The translations under genes were made by a program, and so were the position numbers. From an uncultured Bilophila sp. (GTDB lineage Bacteria > Desulfobacterota > Desulfovibrionia > Desulfovibrionales > Desulfovibrionaceae): a DNA stretch of 5,068 bases. Below the pieces are notes generated by a model. That model was not told where the DNA came from, did no database searches, and worked only from the letters and a program-made list of their open reading frames with translations. The stretch lies in assembly GCA_902373525.1 (NCBI GenBank), contig CABKMN010000152.1, positions 1 through 5,068 of the forward strand, written 5' to 3'. Of this stretch, positions 1-5,068 are shown in pieces (within the stretch, counting starts at the first letter, position 1; every line of letters begins with the position of its first letter).

Positions 1-88
1 CCCCGCCCCCCCAAAAGCCCGCGAGATTCACAGCCGCACCGGGCGGAGCGGAATGCCACGCCCTAGCCGCCGTCCCCCGGCGAAGCAT

Positions 89-120
89 AAAAAAACGGCC
101 CGGAACACCGTTCCGGGCCG
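89..120 (-). terminator. Intrinsic terminator of the sahR-ahcY operon
   Basis: A perfect 10-bp stem (CGGCCCGGAA at 96-105 and TTCCGGGCCG at 111-120) encloses a 5-base loop. On the minus strand it is followed directly by seven T residues (A89-A95 on the plus strand). The plus-strand side has no T tract, so termination should act on minus-strand transcripts. It lies about 170 bases past the ahcY stop codon and is the only convincing rho-independent terminator downstream of that operon. Confidence 0.9.
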
Positions 121-172
121 CTTGGCCTTCCAGAAGGAAACATTGAAAGAAAACCGTCGAATCCCCTCAATC

Positions 173-206
173 CCTCCAAAAAGGATTCCATAAGGTCGAA
201 AGTCTT
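173..206. repeat. Dispersed intergenic repeat, left copy
   Basis: This stretch matches 5007-5041 in the same orientation. Over the core AAGGATTC-n-ATAA-n-GTC-n-AAAGTCTT (181-206 against 5016-5041) 23 of 26 bases agree. The match extends upstream through CCTCC with a one-base length difference, and downstream into G-rich sequence. Both copies lie between genes. In this copy the repeat leads into the inverted repeat at 229-276, so the two may be parts of one element of about 100 bp. The family is not one I can name. Confidence 0.7.
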
Positions 207-228
207 TGAAGAGGGCGGGAGGAGGTTT

Positions 229-276
229 GGAGGGGGCGGAGAAACTTTCTCCAGAAAGTCTCTCCCGCCCCCCTCC
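229..276. repeat. Long imperfect inverted repeat after ahcY
   Basis: The arm GGAGGGGGCGGAGAAACTTT (229 onward) is answered by AGAAAGTCTCTCCCGCCCCC and CTCC up to 276, giving a hairpin of over 20 bp with a few one-base bulges and a tight loop around 251-252. It starts 13 bases past the ahcY stop codon on the minus strand. No T tract follows on either strand, so it is not a typical intrinsic terminator. It could stabilise the mRNA 3' end, slow transcription, or be the hairpin part of a dispersed intergenic element. Confidence 0.75.
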
Positions 277-289
277 AATCTTCGCGCTC

Positions 290-1717
290 CTAATACCGAT
301 ACAGATCGGACTTGAAGGGACCGTCGACGGGCACGCCGATGTAGGCGGCCTGCTGCTCGGTGAGCGTGCTGAGCTTCACGCCGAGACGGGCGAGGTGCAG
401 ACGGGCGACTTCCTCGTCGAGCTTCTTGGGCAGGGTGTAGACCTTCACTTCGTGATCGTTGGCGGCGAGGTCCATCTGCGCCAGCACCTGATTGGTAAAG
501 CTGTTGGACATCACGAAGCTGGCGTGGCCGGTGGCGCAGCCGAGGTTCACCAGACGGCCTTCGGCGAGCACGATGAGGGAACGGCCGTTGGGCAGCACCC
601 ACTTGTCCACCTGCGGCTTGATCTGGATGCGCGTGTTCGCCGGGTTGTCCTCAAGCCACGTCATGTCGATTTCGTTGTCGAAGTGGCCGATGTTGCAGAC
701 AATCGCCTCGTCCTTCATGGCGTTCATGTGTTCGCCGGTGATCACATGGTAGTTGCCGGTGCAGGTGACGAAAATATCGCCTTCCTTCACGGCGTCCTCC
801 ATCGTGGTCACTTCAAAGCCTTCCATCGCGGCCTGAAGCGCGCAGATGGGGTCGATTTCGGTCACGAGCACGCGGGCGCCGAAGCCGCGCATGGAGTGGG
901 CGCAGCCCTTGCCCACGTCGCCGTAGCCCGCAATGACCACGACCTTGCCCGCGATCATGATGTCGGTGGCGCGCTTGATGCCGTCGGCGAGGGATTCGCG
1001 GCAGCCGTACAGGTTGTCGAACTTGGACTTCGTCACCGAGTCGTTCACGTTGATCGCCGGGAACAGCAGCTTGCCCTGCTCGGCGAGCTGGTAGAGGCGG
1101 TGTACGCCGGTGGTCGTTTCTTCGGACACGCCGCGCACCTTGGCCGCCACCTTGGTCCAGTGGCCGGGGTTGGTCTTGTGGCCGAGGGCGATGCGGTCCA
1201 TGAGGATGCGGGCTTCCTTGGAATCGCAGGGCTTATCGAGGATGGAGGGATCGCGGTCCGCGTCCACGCCGAGGTGGATCATCAGGGTGGCGTCGCCGCC
1301 GTCGTCCACGATGAGATCGGGGCCGGAACCGTCGGGCCACGTCAGGGCCATTTCCGTGCACCACCAGTAATCCTCAAGCGTTTCGCCCTTCCACGCGAAG
1401 ACCTTGGCGTAGCCGAGTTCCGCGATGGCGGCGGCGGCGTGATCCTGCGTGGAGAAGATGTTGCAGGACGCCCAGCGGATGTCCGCGCCGAGCGCGTGCA
1501 GGGTCTGGATGAGCATGGCGGTCTGGATGGTCATGTGCAGCGAGCCCATGACCTTGAAGCCATTGAGGGGCTTCGTGTCGCCGTAACGGCGGATGAGCTC
1601 CATCAGGCCGGGCATTTCGCGCTCGGAAAGCTGCATTTCCTTCTTGCCGAAATCGGCGAGAGAGATGTCCGCCACCTTGTAGGACAGCGACAGATCGAGA
1701 GGTTTCGCGTTGGACAT
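290..1717 (-). CDS. ahcY: Adenosylhomocysteinase (SAH hydrolase)
   Basis: This cytosolic NAD-dependent enzyme of the SAM cycle reversibly hydrolyses S-adenosylhomocysteine to adenosine and homocysteine, relieving product inhibition of methyltransferases. With the start chosen here it has 475 residues, the length of the bacterial form that carries an insert of about 40 residues relative to the animal enzyme. Visible signatures are the substrate-site segment SLHMTIQTA (His61), VDDGGDAT (138-144), SEETTTGVHRLY (198-209), NDSVTKSKFDNLYGC with the catalytic Lys230, Asp234 and Asn235, the NAD-binding loop GYGDVGKG (264-271) and the family-typical C-terminus ending DLYRY. The start at 1717 is preferred over an in-frame ATG at 1729 because GGAG lies six bases before it, while the upstream ATG has no ribosome-binding site. 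The protein then begins MSNAKPLDLSLSYKVADISL, as in relatives. It is the second gene of the operon, 24 bases after sahR. All key residues are intact. Confidence 0.97.
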   Translation of the reverse strand: MSNAKPLDLSLSYKVADISLADFGKKEMQLSEREMPGLMELIRRYGDTKPLNGFKVMGSLHMTIQTAMLIQTLHALGADIRWASCNIFSTQDHAAAAIAELGYAKVFAWKGETLEDYWWCTEMALTWPDGSGPDLIVDDGGDATLMIHLGVDADRDPSILDKPCDSKEARILMDRIALGHKTNPGHWTKVAAKVRGVSEETTTGVHRLYQLAEQGKLLFPAINVNDSVTKSKFDNLYGCRESLADGIKRATDIMIAGKVVVIAGYGDVGKGCAHSMRGFGARVLVTEIDPICALQAAMEGFEVTTMEDAVKEGDIFVTCTGNYHVITGEHMNAMKDEAIVCNIGHFDNEIDMTWLEDNPANTRIQIKPQVDKWVLPNGRSLIVLAEGRLVNLGCATGHASFVMSNSFTNQVLAQMDLAANDHEVKVYTLPKKLDEEVARLHLARLGVKLSTLTEQQAAYIGVPVDGPFKSDLYRY

Positions 1718-1720
1718 GTT

Positions 1721-1726
1721 CGTCTC
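1721..1726 (-). promoter_or_regulatory. Ribosome binding site that decides the ahcY start
   Basis: Read on the minus strand, ATGGAGACGAACATG places GGAG six bases before the ATG at 1717. The GGAG overlaps the alternative ATG at 1729, which itself is preceded only by AAACTTT. This supports initiation at 1717. Confidence 0.7.
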
Positions 1727-1741
1727 CATAAAGTTTGTATG

Positions 1742-2671
1742 TTACAGGCGCCGAGCCAGCGTGAGGTTGAGCGCCAGACCCTGTTCCACGGGACGGCTGG
1801 TACTGGAAACGACCTCGAAACCGGCCGCATGCAACAGCCGCGTCATGGTCGCCTCGTCGAACCCGAGCCACAGATCGCCGTAGTCAAGGCGCATCCGTTC
1901 CTGATTGTGCCGGTCGAAATCCGCCGCCATGAGCAGCCCGCCGGGCCGCAGCACGCGCCGGATTTCGGCAAGGGCGTTCTCCGGGTTGGAGAGATGGTGC
2001 AACACCATATTGATGCTGGCGAAATCCGCTTCGCAGTCGCGCAGGGGCAGATGGCTGAGCTCCCCGATACGCAGCGAAACGTTCTCCGGTTCCCCTTCCA
2101 CGCCCGCGAGGCGCCGCCGGGACAGCTCCAGCATCCTCGGGGAACCGTCCACCCCGATGATCTGTCGGGCGCGCCCGCGCATCCGCTCCAGCACCAGTCC
2201 GGTGCCGCAGCCCAAGTCCACCGCCACCTCGCAGTCTTCGGGCATCCGGGCGCACACGGACCCGGCCAGATCGAACCCGCCCAGCACTTCGCGGCTCAGC
2301 GTGTCCCAATGTTCGGCGATGGTATTGAAGAACTGGCGCGTCTTGAGCGCGCGGTCCTCAATGATCCTCGCGGCCATGTCCGCATCCGCATGCATTTCCG
2401 GGTCGTCGTCCAGAAAGGGCATGGCGGCCTTCAGAAACGCCGCGCCCTCTCCCTCCCGCACGGAGGAATAGAACACCCACAGCCCGTCGCGGCGGGAATT
2501 CAGCAACCCCGCTTCGGTCAGGATTTTGAGGTGACGCGAAACCCGCGACTGGCCCATTTCGAGGATGCTCACCAGCTCGTTGACCGAAAGTTCATAGCGA
2601 TCAAGAACATAGGCGAGACGAAGACGGGTTTCGTCGGACAGGGCCTTGAAGTAACGGATGGCGTTGGACAT
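1742..2671 (-). CDS. sahR: ArsR-family regulator fused to SAM methyltransferase domain, probable SahR
   Basis: This 309-residue protein has two domains. Residues 1-85 form an ArsR-type winged helix, with the typical opening YFKALSDETRLRLAYVL, a recognition helix in GQSRVSRHLKILTEAGLL (40-57) and a wing at RRDGLWVFYS. The cysteine-based metal site (ELCVCDL type) of arsenic sensors is absent; the same place reads ELSVNELV. Residues 110-309 form a class I methyltransferase domain: motif I DLGCGTG (152-158), the acidic residue after strand 2 in GVDGS (Asp175), INMVLHHL (220-227) and LRPGGLLMAADF (241-252). ArsR-family regulators called SahR control SAM-cycle genes including ahcY in Desulfovibrio, with SAH as effector (known for the family, recalled). 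Adjacency to ahcY and the palindrome in its own promoter support that identity and autoregulation. Whether the methyltransferase domain is catalytic or only a ligand sensor cannot be seen. An alternative is an ArsR-methyltransferase of other specificity. Confidence 0.87.
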   Translation of the reverse strand: MSNAIRYFKALSDETRLRLAYVLDRYELSVNELVSILEMGQSRVSRHLKILTEAGLLNSRRDGLWVFYSSVREGEGAAFLKAAMPFLDDDPEMHADADMAARIIEDRALKTRQFFNTIAEHWDTLSREVLGGFDLAGSVCARMPEDCEVAVDLGCGTGLVLERMRGRARQIIGVDGSPRMLELSRRRLAGVEGEPENVSLRIGELSHLPLRDCEADFASINMVLHHLSNPENALAEIRRVLRPGGLLMAADFDRHNQERMRLDYGDLWLGFDEATMTRLLHAAGFEVVSSTSRPVEQGLALNLTLARRL

Positions 2672-2714
2672 GCGGATTCAAAGGGTTACAGATGTATCAA
2701 GATGAACGGATAGC

Positions 2715-2743
2715 CTTATATAAAGAAATCTTCATATAGTCAA
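2715..2743 (-). promoter_or_regulatory. Sigma-70 promoter of sahR-ahcY
   Basis: On the minus strand TTGACT (2743-2738) is followed after exactly 17 bases by TATAAG (2720-2715), each one mismatch from consensus. Transcription would start near 2708, giving a leader of about 37 bases before the sahR ATG. The region is strikingly AT-rich against its GC-rich surroundings. No second promoter is evident before ahcY, so both genes are probably transcribed from here. Confidence 0.85.
2717..2738. promoter_or_regulatory. Operator-like palindrome, candidate SahR site
   Basis: A 22-bp dyad, TATATGAAGAT followed by TTCTTTATATA on the minus strand, has 9 of 11 symmetric pairs matching. It fills the promoter spacer and covers most of the -10 element, so a protein bound here would block RNA polymerase. 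ArsR-family dimers bind inverted repeats in this position, and the first gene of the operon encodes such a protein. That the site belongs to SahR is inference from position. Confidence 0.75.
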
Positions 2744-2903
2744 GGAATGAGAGGCCGGAGGGGAAGCCGGGACCGGAAAGCCTTCGGAAAAAGGCGGCCC
2801 GCCTACGGTTTTCCGCCTTCCACGCCCTCCTCGAACGCCCGACCGAAGGAAGACGGAGCCCCCCAAACCCGTTGCGGCGGAAAGCCGCGGGAGGGGACTC
2901 TCA

Positions 2904-2933
2904 TTGTGGAAAACGGGCGTTCTCTGCTATGGA
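2904..2933 (+). promoter_or_regulatory. Weak candidate promoter for the DUF6506-like gene
   Basis: TTGTGG (2904-2909) and an extended -10-like TGCTATGGA (-10 hexamer 2928-2933) are separated by 18 bases, about 38 bases before the start codon. Both boxes match the consensus only partly. No better candidate is seen between 2744 and 2970. Confidence 0.3.
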
Positions 2934-2958
2934 TGCGAAAAGACGTCGGCGGCCCGCC

Positions 2959-2965
2959 GAAGGAG
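2959..2965 (+). promoter_or_regulatory. Ribosome binding site deciding the start at 2971
   Basis: GAAGGAG sits five bases before ATG 2971. The same frame is open upstream to a TTG at 2872, but this strong site and the family-like N-terminus MKKKFAFLLMGKDFD place the start at 2971. Confidence 0.8.
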
Positions 2966-2970
2966 AGCGC

Positions 2971-3273
2971 ATGAAAAAAAAGTTCGCATTCCTGCTCATG
3001 GGAAAGGATTTCGACATGAGCAAGGACATCGCCGTGTTCGAGACGGAGGGGATGATCAGCTACCTGTTTACGGTCACCAGCTTCGAGGAAGCCCTCAAAC
3101 GGGCCGTAGCCTGCGCCGAGGACGGCTTCGGAGCCATCGAGCTGTGCGGCGCGTTCGGCAAGGAGTGGGCCGACAAGGTCATCGCGGCGACGGGAAACCG
3201 GATCGCGGTGGGGTATGTCGTGCACAACCCGGAACAGGACGCCCTGTTCGAACGGTTTTTCGCCGGAGCCTGA
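2971..3273 (+). CDS. Small DUF6506-like protein of unknown function
   Basis: This is a 100-residue soluble protein with no signal peptide or membrane segment. Its sequence, MKKKFAFLLMGKDFD, then TEGMISYLFTVTSFEEALKR, GFGAIELCGAFGKEWADKVI and VGYVVHNPEQDALFERFF, matches my recollection of the DUF6506 family, small single-domain bacterial proteins of about 100 residues with no established function. The pattern suggests a compact alternating alpha/beta fold with an acidic helix after each strand. No catalytic site is evident; the best-kept features appear to be the GFGAIELCGAFG segment with its lone cysteine and the VGYVVH strand. It is transcribed divergently from sahR-ahcY with about 300 bases between the starts, and is followed at once by a terminator, so it is probably a single-gene unit. 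The family assignment is from memory. Confidence 0.85.
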   Translation: MKKKFAFLLMGKDFDMSKDIAVFETEGMISYLFTVTSFEEALKRAVACAEDGFGAIELCGAFGKEWADKVIAATGNRIAVGYVVHNPEQDALFERFFAGA

Positions 3274-3283
3274 ATCGTGACGA

Positions 3284-3319
3284 AGCCCGCCTTTCCGAAG
3301 AAAGACGGGCTCCGTTTTT
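3284..3319 (+). terminator. Intrinsic terminator after the DUF6506-like gene
   Basis: The stem AGCCCG (3284-3289) pairs with CGGGCT (3306-3311) and, after one C/A mismatch, CTTTC pairs with GAAAG around a CGAA tetraloop (3296-3299). Five T residues follow at 3315-3319. It starts 10 bases past the stop codon. The minus-strand side has no T tract, so it is directional. Confidence 0.85.
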
Positions 3320-3535
3320 CAGGGACCGCCGCAAAAACGGCTGCCAACGTTCCGAAGCCCCGGCTTGGCCGGGGGAGCAGTCAAGAATTCGGGGAGATGC
3401 TCCTGAAAGGAAGCCGACCTGTCCGGCATGGTCCCCGCCGCTTCCCCGCGGCGCAGACGAACCGAAGGGGCCTCAAAACACGGCGAGCGGGACCGGCATC
3501 AACCGGATTCCGTGACGGGCCTTTCGGAAATGCGG
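3320..3535. other. Gene-free stretch between convergent genes
   Basis: No reading frame here has a ribosome-binding site and a recognisable protein. The clearest structure is a 7-bp G/C hairpin (CCCCGGC, TTG loop, GCCGGGG at 3358-3374) without a following T tract. No convincing terminator for the minus-strand portal gene is visible. I find no further phage gene or gene fragment in either strand. Confidence 0.6.
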
Positions 3536-4753
3536 CTACGCCTTCCACGCGCCCAGAATGTCGGCCTCGTTCTCGGCTTCGGGAATCTTGAGCTTGTCGT
3601 GCGCCCAGCGGGCGGAAATCTTCATCACCGACGCCAGCGCGGGAAGCGCCTGCGCGAAGGTGGCGATGTCCTCGGCCTCACGGGTATCGAACCGGAACCA
3701 CGGCAGCAGGCGCGGATCGCTGACGCCGCAGTTCAACGCCGCAAGCGGCGCGAGGAGCTGCCGCGACAGCGTAGACGCCACCTGCATGGCGTCGGAAACC
3801 ATCAGATCGCGGCGCACCCGGTCATGGACGCGCCCGAGGGCGTTGGTGCTGCCGTTCCCCTCCGCCTGCGTGGTCAGCGTACCGCCGAGGATGGCCTTGC
3901 TCATGCCGAGTTCGCAGCGCGAAATCAGCGCGCCCGCCAAATCCTGCGACGCCGTCGCGGGCGTCTCGAACAGGATGTCCATGCCCTGCGGGATGATGCC
4001 CGCCGCGTCCTGCCCGAGCGTCCGCAACGCGTTGTACAGGGCGCGCCGGTCCTCCTCGCGGCTGCCGGGCGGGTACTTGCCGAGCCGGAACGGGAGGCCG
4101 TGGACCTGCACGTAGCGGATGTTCGCCTCCAGCGCGAAGCTGCGGATCAGATAGGCCCACGCCACCGTGCGGAACAGCCCGCAGCGCGGCAGCCAGCCCG
4201 AACGCGAGCGGTGCGTATGGATGATCCACCCGAAGGGCCACAGCTCCTCGCCGTCGGGCGTGCCGTTCCGCAGCCGAAGCCGGTTCCTGTCCTCGCGCAG
4301 AACCTGAAACCAGTTCTGGGGGCGGAAGTGGAACGCCGCCGGAAGGTGCAGGCCGTTCCGATACTCCCATTCGATTTCACAGGCGGAGAAGCCGTGCCCG
4401 ATGCCGTCCGCCATGTCCATCAGCAAATCCTCGAAGCCGCCGAGGGCGTCCACCTGTTCCCTGACCGCCGCCGCAATCGCCGCGGCCCGCGCGTCCTTGG
4501 CGCGGCCCGGCAGGATTTCCCAGTCCAGCGTGAGCAGCGCCCGCTTGCGCTTACCCATCTCCGCGGCGAGGTGCTCACAGCGGTCTTCCATATCCGCGAA
4601 CAGCGTGTGCTGCTCGACGATGTCGCCCTGATCCGCAAGCTCCAGAATGCTCCGCAAACGCTTCGGCGTCAGGCCGTGCGTCAGGTTCATCTGCGCTTCC
4701 AGCGCCACCGTGCGCGGGCCTTCGCCCTGCGTCTGCAACCGTCTTTTCTTCAT
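3536..4753 (-). CDS. Phage portal protein, Mu gp29-like (DUF935)
   Basis: This 405-residue protein matches the DUF935 portal family of Mu-like phages, which form the ring through which DNA enters and leaves the capsid. Signatures in order: LTPKRLRSILELADQGDI with LFADMEDRCEHL (28-62), LDWEILPG (76-83), DGIGHGFSACEIEWEY (116-131), the HTHRSRSG loop (179-186), LPFRLGKYPPGS (220-231), AAGIIPQGMDI (250-260) and ILGGTLTTQAEGNGSTNALG (288-307) followed by RVHDRVRRDL. The C-terminus ends soon after LKIPEAENEADIL, so the extension of roughly 100 residues found in Mu gp29 (about 512 residues) is absent. The start has GGAGG four bases upstream. The frame is intact, with no internal stop or frameshift. 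The usual neighbours, terminase large subunit upstream and a gp30-like head protein downstream, are not in the window, so this is probably a prophage remnant or a solitary acquired gene. Confidence 0.93.
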   Translation of the reverse strand: MKKRRLQTQGEGPRTVALEAQMNLTHGLTPKRLRSILELADQGDIVEQHTLFADMEDRCEHLAAEMGKRKRALLTLDWEILPGRAKDARAAAIAAAVREQVDALGGFEDLLMDMADGIGHGFSACEIEWEYRNGLHLPAAFHFRPQNWFQVLREDRNRLRLRNGTPDGEELWPFGWIIHTHRSRSGWLPRCGLFRTVAWAYLIRSFALEANIRYVQVHGLPFRLGKYPPGSREEDRRALYNALRTLGQDAAGIIPQGMDILFETPATASQDLAGALISRCELGMSKAILGGTLTTQAEGNGSTNALGRVHDRVRRDLMVSDAMQVASTLSRQLLAPLAALNCGVSDPRLLPWFRFDTREAEDIATFAQALPALASVMKISARWAHDKLKIPEAENEADILGAWKA

Positions 4754-4767
4754 AGTGCCTCCGGCGG

Positions 4768-4787
4768 CAAGGGGCTACCGCCCCTTG
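4768..4787. repeat. 8-bp hairpin upstream of the portal gene
   Basis: CAAGGGGC and GCCCCTTG form a perfect 8-bp stem around a TACC loop. It ends 14 bases before the portal start codon, so a transcript of that gene would carry it just ahead of the ribosome-binding site. No T tract follows on either strand. Confidence 0.7.
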
Positions 4788-4794
4788 ACCCTGT

Positions 4795-4817
4795 CCGGGG
4801 GGCATGATGCCCCCCGG
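4795..4817. repeat. 10-bp perfect hairpin upstream of the portal gene
   Basis: CCGGGGGGCA and TGCCCCCCGG form a perfect 10-bp stem around a three-base TGA loop, seven bases from the hairpin at 4768-4787. There is no T tract, so this is not a standard terminator. The tandem pair may be an intergenic element or a structured leader. Confidence 0.75.
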
Positions 4818-5006
4818 CCCCCTCGAAACGTCCCCGCGCCGCCTCCTGCGGAGCCGACACGGGGCCGCCCGTGGACGTCAGGCCGTACCGCTCTGTTTTT
4901 CTTATTCAAACAATGAACCGCCCAATCCCCCCGGACCTCGGAAACCCTTCTTCGGCTGCGTTCGCTTTCGTGGGCGTATTGCCCGATCTCCGCGTCCCCC
5001 GGAAAA
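4818..5006. other. Gene-free stretch with one AT-rich patch
   Basis: No frame shows a start with a ribosome-binding site or a recognisable product. An AT-rich patch at about 4893-4918 stands out from the GC-rich surroundings. On the minus strand it could hold promoter elements for the portal gene, but I find no pair of hexamers with good spacing. No tRNA or attachment-site-like structure is seen. Confidence 0.5.
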
Positions 5007-5068
5007 CCTCCGAACAAGGATTCGATAACGTCAAAAGTCTTGGGAGGGAGAGAGGTGGGGGGTGAGGG
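5007..5068. repeat. Dispersed intergenic repeat, right copy, cut by the window edge
   Basis: This is the second copy of the repeat at 173-206, in the same orientation, with 23 of 26 core bases shared (5016-5041). It runs into a G-rich tract, GGGAGGGAGAGAGGTGGGG, like the G-rich tract at 211-240 that precedes the inverted repeat of the left copy. The window ends before any hairpin partner could appear. Confidence 0.65.

Noticed and set aside
1..88. C-rich left edge as the arm of another hairpin element or a gene end
   Set aside because: The C-rich run at 1-12 could be the closing arm of an element that begins outside the window, but no partner is visible and no coding frame is supported.
229..276. 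Intrinsic terminator for ahcY
   Set aside because: The hairpin is strong but no T tract follows on the minus strand. The better terminator is at 89-120.
1718..1741. SAH riboswitch ahead of ahcY
   Set aside because: SAH riboswitches often precede ahcY, but only 24 bases separate sahR and ahcY and the leader before sahR is only about 37 bases, too short for the known folds. Control here is better explained by the protein regulator.
206..2713. Very long plus-strand open frame (835 codons) across ahcY and sahR
   Set aside because: It is antisense to two clearly recognised genes, in GC-rich DNA where third-position G/C keeps the opposite frame open. Its product is a His/Ala/Val-rich sequence resembling no family and it lacks a ribosome-binding site.
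2791..2819. Inverted repeat AAGGCGG / CCGCCTT with a 15-base loop in the divergent region
   Set aside because: Seven base pairs with a large loop and no T tract are easily expected by chance in this base composition.
2872..2970. N-terminal extension of the DUF6506-like gene from a TTG at 2872
   Set aside because: The extra 33 residues are Arg-rich and not family-like, and the strong GAAGGAG site belongs to the ATG at 2971.
3428..4807. Plus-strand open frame of 459 codons over the portal gene
   Set aside because: Its product is Arg/Pro/Ala-rich low-complexity sequence without recognisable motifs, antisense to a well-supported DUF935 gene.
4775..5017. Minus-strand small open frame upstream of the portal gene, as a possible terminase end or new gene
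   Set aside because: It has no ribosome-binding site, runs through the hairpins at 4768-4817 and gives an Arg/Gly-rich product without terminase motifs.

Overview
The window looks like chromosomal DNA of a GC-rich sulfate-reducing deltaproteobacterium, most likely of the Desulfovibrio/Bilophila/Mailhella group (Desulfovibrionaceae). The assignment is inferred from the residue pattern of AhcY, the ArsR-methyltransferase regulator next to it, the G/C-rich hairpin elements between genes and the overall base composition. No database was searched.

Layout, left to right. Bases 1-289 are non-coding. They hold a strong minus-strand terminator (89-120), one copy of a dispersed repeat (173-206) and a long inverted repeat (229-276). 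Next is a minus-strand operon read from right to left: an ArsR-type winged-helix protein fused to a SAM-dependent methyltransferase domain (1742-2671, probably the SAH-responsive regulator SahR), then S-adenosylhomocysteine hydrolase AhcY (290-1717). The operon has one near-consensus sigma-70 promoter (2715-2743), and a 22-bp near-perfect palindrome lies across its spacer and -10 element. In the divergent direction a 100-residue protein resembling the DUF6506 family (2971-3273, plus strand) follows, closed by an intrinsic terminator (3284-3319). After a gene-free stretch comes a convergent minus-strand gene for a Mu gp29-like (DUF935) phage portal protein (3536-4753), with no other phage gene visible. 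The last 315 bases are non-coding: two compact hairpins upstream of the portal start, and at the right edge the beginning of a second copy of the left-hand dispersed repeat.

How the genes work together. AhcY hydrolyses S-adenosylhomocysteine (SAH), the inhibitory by-product of methyl transfer, to adenosine and homocysteine. The regulator ahead of it carries a domain of a fold that binds SAM or SAH, so the simplest reading is an autoregulated feedback unit in which SAH level sets ahcY expression. The DUF6506-like gene and the portal gene have no evident functional link to this unit. The portal gene is best read as a prophage remnant or a lone acquired phage gene. I see no tRNA, rRNA, CRISPR array or insertion sequence.
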